Below are positions 61,701 to 64,000 of a stretch of DNA of 64,000 nt, one piece after another. The stretch is from Latescibacteria bacterium UBA6620 (GTDB lineage Bacteria > Latescibacterota > UBA2968), in assembly GCA_002433075.1 (NCBI GenBank), contig DJHM01000058.1, positions 93,221 through 157,220 of the forward strand, written 5' to 3'. A program made the position numbers and the translations under genes. How positions within the stretch are numbered: the stretch's first letter is position 1; every line of letters starts with the position of its first letter. Under the pieces are notes generated by a model. That model saw nothing but the letters and a program-made list of their open reading frames with translations, had not been told where the DNA came from and searched no databases.

Positions 61701-62453
61701 ATGCCTGCACCGATCGCACTTCAGCTCTTCACGTTAAGGGAGGCCGCTGCCGAGGATTACGAGGGGACCGTGCGGAAAGTCGCCGAAATCGGCTATGCGG
61801 GTGTCGAGCCAGCGGGGTTTCCGGGTACGACACCTGAAGCGGCCGCGCGTCTGTTTGCGGATCTGGGACTCGAGGTTTGCAGCGCTCACCTGCCGATGCC
61901 GGTCGGGGAGAAGCAGCAGGAATCGCTCGAGACGGCGGAAGCGCTTGGGATTGATAGGCTCGTCGCGGGTCAGGGCCGGGACCAGTTCGGCTCCAAGGAC
62001 GAGATCAAGGCCTCGTGTGATCGATTTAACGAAGCGGCCGATGTGTGCCGTTCGAATGGACTGACGTTCGGCATCCACAACCACTGGTGGGAGTTCGTAG
62101 AAATCGACGGCGCTCGAGTGTATAAACATATGCTCGATCATCTCGAGGATGGGATCGAATTCCAGATCGATGCTTACTGGGTGCAAACCGCGGGCGCGGA
62201 TCCAGCCTCCGTGATCGGTGAGTTGGGACCACGAGTGCCTCTCGTGCACTTAAAGGATGGACCGTGTACCCGCGAGGCAGATATGCAGGCTCTGGGAGAG
62301 GGCGCGACAGACTTCGACAGCATCGTGAAAGCCGCGGGTGATCACGCCGAGTGGTGGATCGTCGAGTTGGACCGTTGCGCAACGGACATGATGGAAGCGG
62401 TCGTAAAGAGTCACGCCTTCCTCACGGAGAACGGATTCGCCCGAGGTAGGTAG
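61701..62453 (+). CDS. sugar phosphate isomerase/epimerase family TIM barrel
   Basis: 250 residues of the AP-endonuclease-2 superfamily: LQLFTLREAAAEDYEGTV, IGYAGVEPAGFPG, VCSAHLPMPVG, FGIHNHWWEF, QIDAYWVQTAGAD, VPLVHLKDGP. Metal ligands (Glu, Asp, His) are in place. Isomerises a keto-sugar, substrate unknown. ATG at 61701 with AAAGGACC upstream. Fits the polyol-catabolism theme. Confidence 0.88.
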   Translation: MPAPIALQLFTLREAAAEDYEGTVRKVAEIGYAGVEPAGFPGTTPEAAARLFADLGLEVCSAHLPMPVGEKQQESLETAEALGIDRLVAGQGRDQFGSKDEIKASCDRFNEAADVCRSNGLTFGIHNHWWEFVEIDGARVYKHMLDHLEDGIEFQIDAYWVQTAGADPASVIGELGPRVPLVHLKDGPCTREADMQALGEGATDFDSIVKAAGDHAEWWIVELDRCATDMMEAVVKSHAFLTENGFARGR

Positions 62454-62536
62454 GGCGAACGTGGATCGATACGGATATTGTTAAACGCCGTCCTTCTCCC
62501 TTTCTTACTTTTCACTTCTGATGCGGGGTAGACATT

Positions 62537-63193
62537 ATGGAAAAGAAAGCCCTGATGACCTGGGGCGGCTGGGAGGGCCACGAGCCCAAACAGACGACAG
62601 ACATTTTCGAGGCTGTTCTGGACGAGGCGGGGTTCAGCGTCGAGGTCGAGGACAACCTCGATGTATTTCTGGATGGCGACCGGCTCAGCGACCAGGATCT
62701 GATCGTGCCGTGTTGGACGATGTCCTCGATCGAGAAGGAACAATCGAACGGGCTCAAAGAGGCGGTGGAGGGGGGCGTCGGCCTCGGTGGGTGGCACGGA
62801 GGCATGGCCGATGCGTTCCGCCAGGATACAGGATATCAGTGGATGGTTGGTGGCCAGTGGGTGGCCCATCCGGGTGGGGTGATCGACTACCGGGTCAACA
62901 TCACAAATCATGACGATCCGATTACGAAGGGTCTGGGCGACTTCGACATGCATTCCGAGCAATACTACTTGCACGTCGACCCGTCGAACGAAGTGCTCGT
63001 GCACACGACGTTCAAGACGGGCGACCTGGCGCCCTGGGTCAACGGATGTGTGATGCCGGTGGTGTGGAAGCGGATGTACGGAAAGGGAAGAGTGTTCTAC
63101 TCCTCGCTCGGGCACAAAGCGGTCGATTTCGATGTCCCCGAGGCCAGGGAAATCCAGCGTCGCGGCCTGTTGTGGGCTGCGGGTGCTCTGTAA
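62537..63193 (+). CDS. ThuA-domain protein
   Basis: 218 residues, class I glutamine-amidotransferase-like ThuA fold: ALMTWGGWEGHEPKQTTDIF, DLIVPCWTMSSIEKEQ, GVGLGGWHGGMADAFR (GWHGG), MPVVWKRMYGKGRVFYSSLGH. ThuA domains occur in sugar-utilisation loci (trehalose and others), role unclear. ATG 62537. Last gene of the island. Confidence 0.87.
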   Translation: MEKKALMTWGGWEGHEPKQTTDIFEAVLDEAGFSVEVEDNLDVFLDGDRLSDQDLIVPCWTMSSIEKEQSNGLKEAVEGGVGLGGWHGGMADAFRQDTGYQWMVGGQWVAHPGGVIDYRVNITNHDDPITKGLGDFDMHSEQYYLHVDPSNEVLVHTTFKTGDLAPWVNGCVMPVVWKRMYGKGRVFYSSLGHKAVDFDVPEAREIQRRGLLWAAGAL

Positions 63194-63281
63194 AGCGTTT
63201 CAGGGTCTGGAGTTGACAGAACGAAGCTCCACCTGTAGCTTTTCAAGCAATAAACCTGCATTTATGTAGTCTCGGAGACAC

Positions 63282-63355
63282 GGCACCGTAGCCAAGTGGT
63301 AAGGCAGGGGCCTGCAAAGCCTTGAGCGGCGGTTCGAATCCGCCCGGTGCCTCCA
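63282..63355 (+). tRNA. tRNA-Cys(GCA), CCA encoded
   Basis: Acceptor GGCACCG pairs with CGGTGCC, T loop GGTTCGAATCC is canonical, the anticodon loop CTGCAAA gives GCA (Cys), and the 3' CCA is encoded. Acceptor, D, anticodon and T stems all fold. Confidence 0.95.
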
Positions 63356-63405
63356 AAACGAGAGCGAGCCCAATCACGGAACTGTGATGGGCTCGCTCTC
63401 GTTTT
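63355..63405 (+). terminator. terminator after tRNA-Cys
   Basis: Perfect 18-bp arms (63355-63372, 63388-63405) with an A-run and T-run, starting at the last base of the tRNA CCA end. Confidence 0.9.
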
Positions 63406-63535
63406 GGGGAGTCCCTTCGCTTGGTGGGCAGGTTACAGCTGTAGCCGGGCTGGCCGGTCCGCATTATCCATTGCTTCGCGTAATCAGGTTGCATTACTTC
63501 CCAATGCCGCACATCCATCTATTCGTGAGCATGCA

Positions 63536-63826
63536 TTGAACGCCGTCAATCTGTTTCGGGGCGAAGAGGGCTCGAAAGTCTACGAGCCTGGGGACACTGT
63601 GTTCACCTCCGGGGAAACCGGGGAACACATGTTCGTTGTGCTCAAAGGGAAGATTGATATCAAGATCGGAGACCGCGTCGTAGAGACGGTCGAGCCGGGC
63701 GGTATCTTCGGCGAACTGGCAATGGTCGACAAGTAACGCTTCACCTTCCTGGTTCAAAGTCACCCCTTCTTCGCGCTCTACGTCTTGAAACTTCTGGCCG
63801 AGCGTCTGCGACGCTACACGAGTTAG
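63536..63826 (+). pseudogene. cyclic-nucleotide-binding (CRP-like) domain protein, damaged
   Basis: First ~66 residues form the start of a cNMP-binding beta-roll (KVYEPGDTVFTSGETGEHMF, VVLKGKIDIKIGD, GGIFGELAMVD). Then TAA at 63734-63736, after which the frame continues FTFLVQSHPFFALYV and LLAERLRRYTS, the usual C-terminal helix. About 20 residues normally found between (the phosphate-binding RSA segment) are missing, so a deletion plus a stop is likely. TTG start at 63536. Probably a pseudogene. Confidence 0.65.
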
Positions 63827-63946
63827 TCAGCGGCGAAAGAGCAGGGCGGTCTTTCCACGCGAGATCGCCTCCTACGTACCCCTGCCCCGCTAGTTGACCC
63901 CTCCGTCAACCCCCTCTATAGTTCTTCAACAGGTTGATCTCTTGGT

Positions 63947-64000
63947 GCCCGGGTGGCGGAATTGGTAGACGCAGGAGACTTAAAATCTCCCGGCCTTCGG
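63947..64000 (+). tRNA. tRNA-Leu(TAA), 3' truncated by window end
   Basis: Begins GCCCGGGTGGCGGAATTGG with a Leu-type D arm (TGGTAGACGC); the anticodon stem-loop GGAGACTTAAAATCTCC gives TAA (Leu). The variable arm is starting at the window edge. Confidence 0.93.

Noticed and set aside
63282..63355. tRNA-Cys as attachment site of an integrated element
   Set aside because: No integrase and no duplicated tRNA 3' end seen in the window.
1..64000. CRISPR array, diversity-generating retroelement, prophage or IS transposase
   Set aside because: No spaced direct repeats, reverse transcriptase, integrase or transposase motif was found in any frame.

Overview
The window is dense, GC-rich bacterial DNA with short spacers, many 1-4 bp start/stop overlaps and frequent GTG/TTG starts. 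Lipoprotein signal sequences, an M23 peptidase with a bactofilin, an FKBP lipoprotein and a paired M16 peptidase set point to a double-membraned bacterium. The mix of Gfo/Idh/MocA dehydrogenases, Ldh-type dehydrogenases, phytanoyl-CoA dioxygenase, ThuA, GxxExxY nuclease and large orphan fusions is what I would expect from an uncultured heterotroph in or near the FCB/PVC groups (Latescibacterota-like). That placement is inference only; there is no rRNA or ribosomal-protein marker here.

Layout. 0-4.2 kb: envelope genes (HEAT lipoprotein, M15 peptidase lipoprotein, FG-GAP protein, DUF2227-like membrane protein, then M23 peptidase plus bactofilin), closed by a strong bidirectional terminator. 4.2-6.4 kb: hflX and a UVR-domain gene on the minus strand. 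6.5-8.7 kb: an ECF sigma factor fused to ankyrin repeats, interrupted. 8.7-12.3 kb: an M28 peptidase/AAC(3)-like fusion and three small orphans. 12.5-16.6 kb: Gfo/Idh, ispH, nucleotide cyclase, phosphopantetheinyl transferase. 16.6-25.3 kb (minus): two M16 peptidases, a GxxExxY nuclease cassette bounded by inverted repeats, fpg, and a very large peptidase-HEAT-GNAT-like fusion. 25.4-29.2 kb: Ldh dehydrogenase, HAD phosphatase, hybrid histidine kinase. 29.2-31.4 kb: promoter, lysine riboswitch, terminator, dapA-dapB. 31.5-37.9 kb: an oversized transaldolase-like protein, hydrolase-OsmC fusion, EEP hydrolase, dinB, NUDIX. 38-41.7 kb (minus): purE, Gfo/Idh, purD, pyrH. 42-44.5 kb: tandem epimerases and an SDR. 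44.5-48.1 kb: a MoxR ATPase / GXGXG protein / VWA-metallopeptidase-like module. 48.1-52.2 kb: FKBP, YhbY, pseudouridine synthase, quinone oxidoreductase, aminotransferase. 52.2-57 kb: glycosidase-like propeller, DMT transporter, comB, a second propeller-like gene, HDOD-receiver regulator. 57-63.2 kb: 2'-5' RNA ligase and a catabolic island (PhyH, thioesterase, MBL hydrolase, Ldh, Gfo/Idh, sugar isomerase, ThuA). 63.2-64 kb: tRNA-Cys, a truncated cNMP-binding gene and the start of a tRNA-Leu.

Two themes stand out. First, several multi-domain combinations are unusual: sigma-ankyrin, M28-AAC(3), peptidase-HEAT-GNAT-like, and MoxR-GXGXG-VWA. Second, about ten genes carry in-frame stops or single-base frameshifts. 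Most of the frameshifts sit at short homopolymers, and the damage is concentrated at 6.5-8.7, 27-28 and 52-62 kb while 29-52 kb is clean. Assembly error or local gene decay could both explain this, and I annotate the affected genes over their full reconstructed span.
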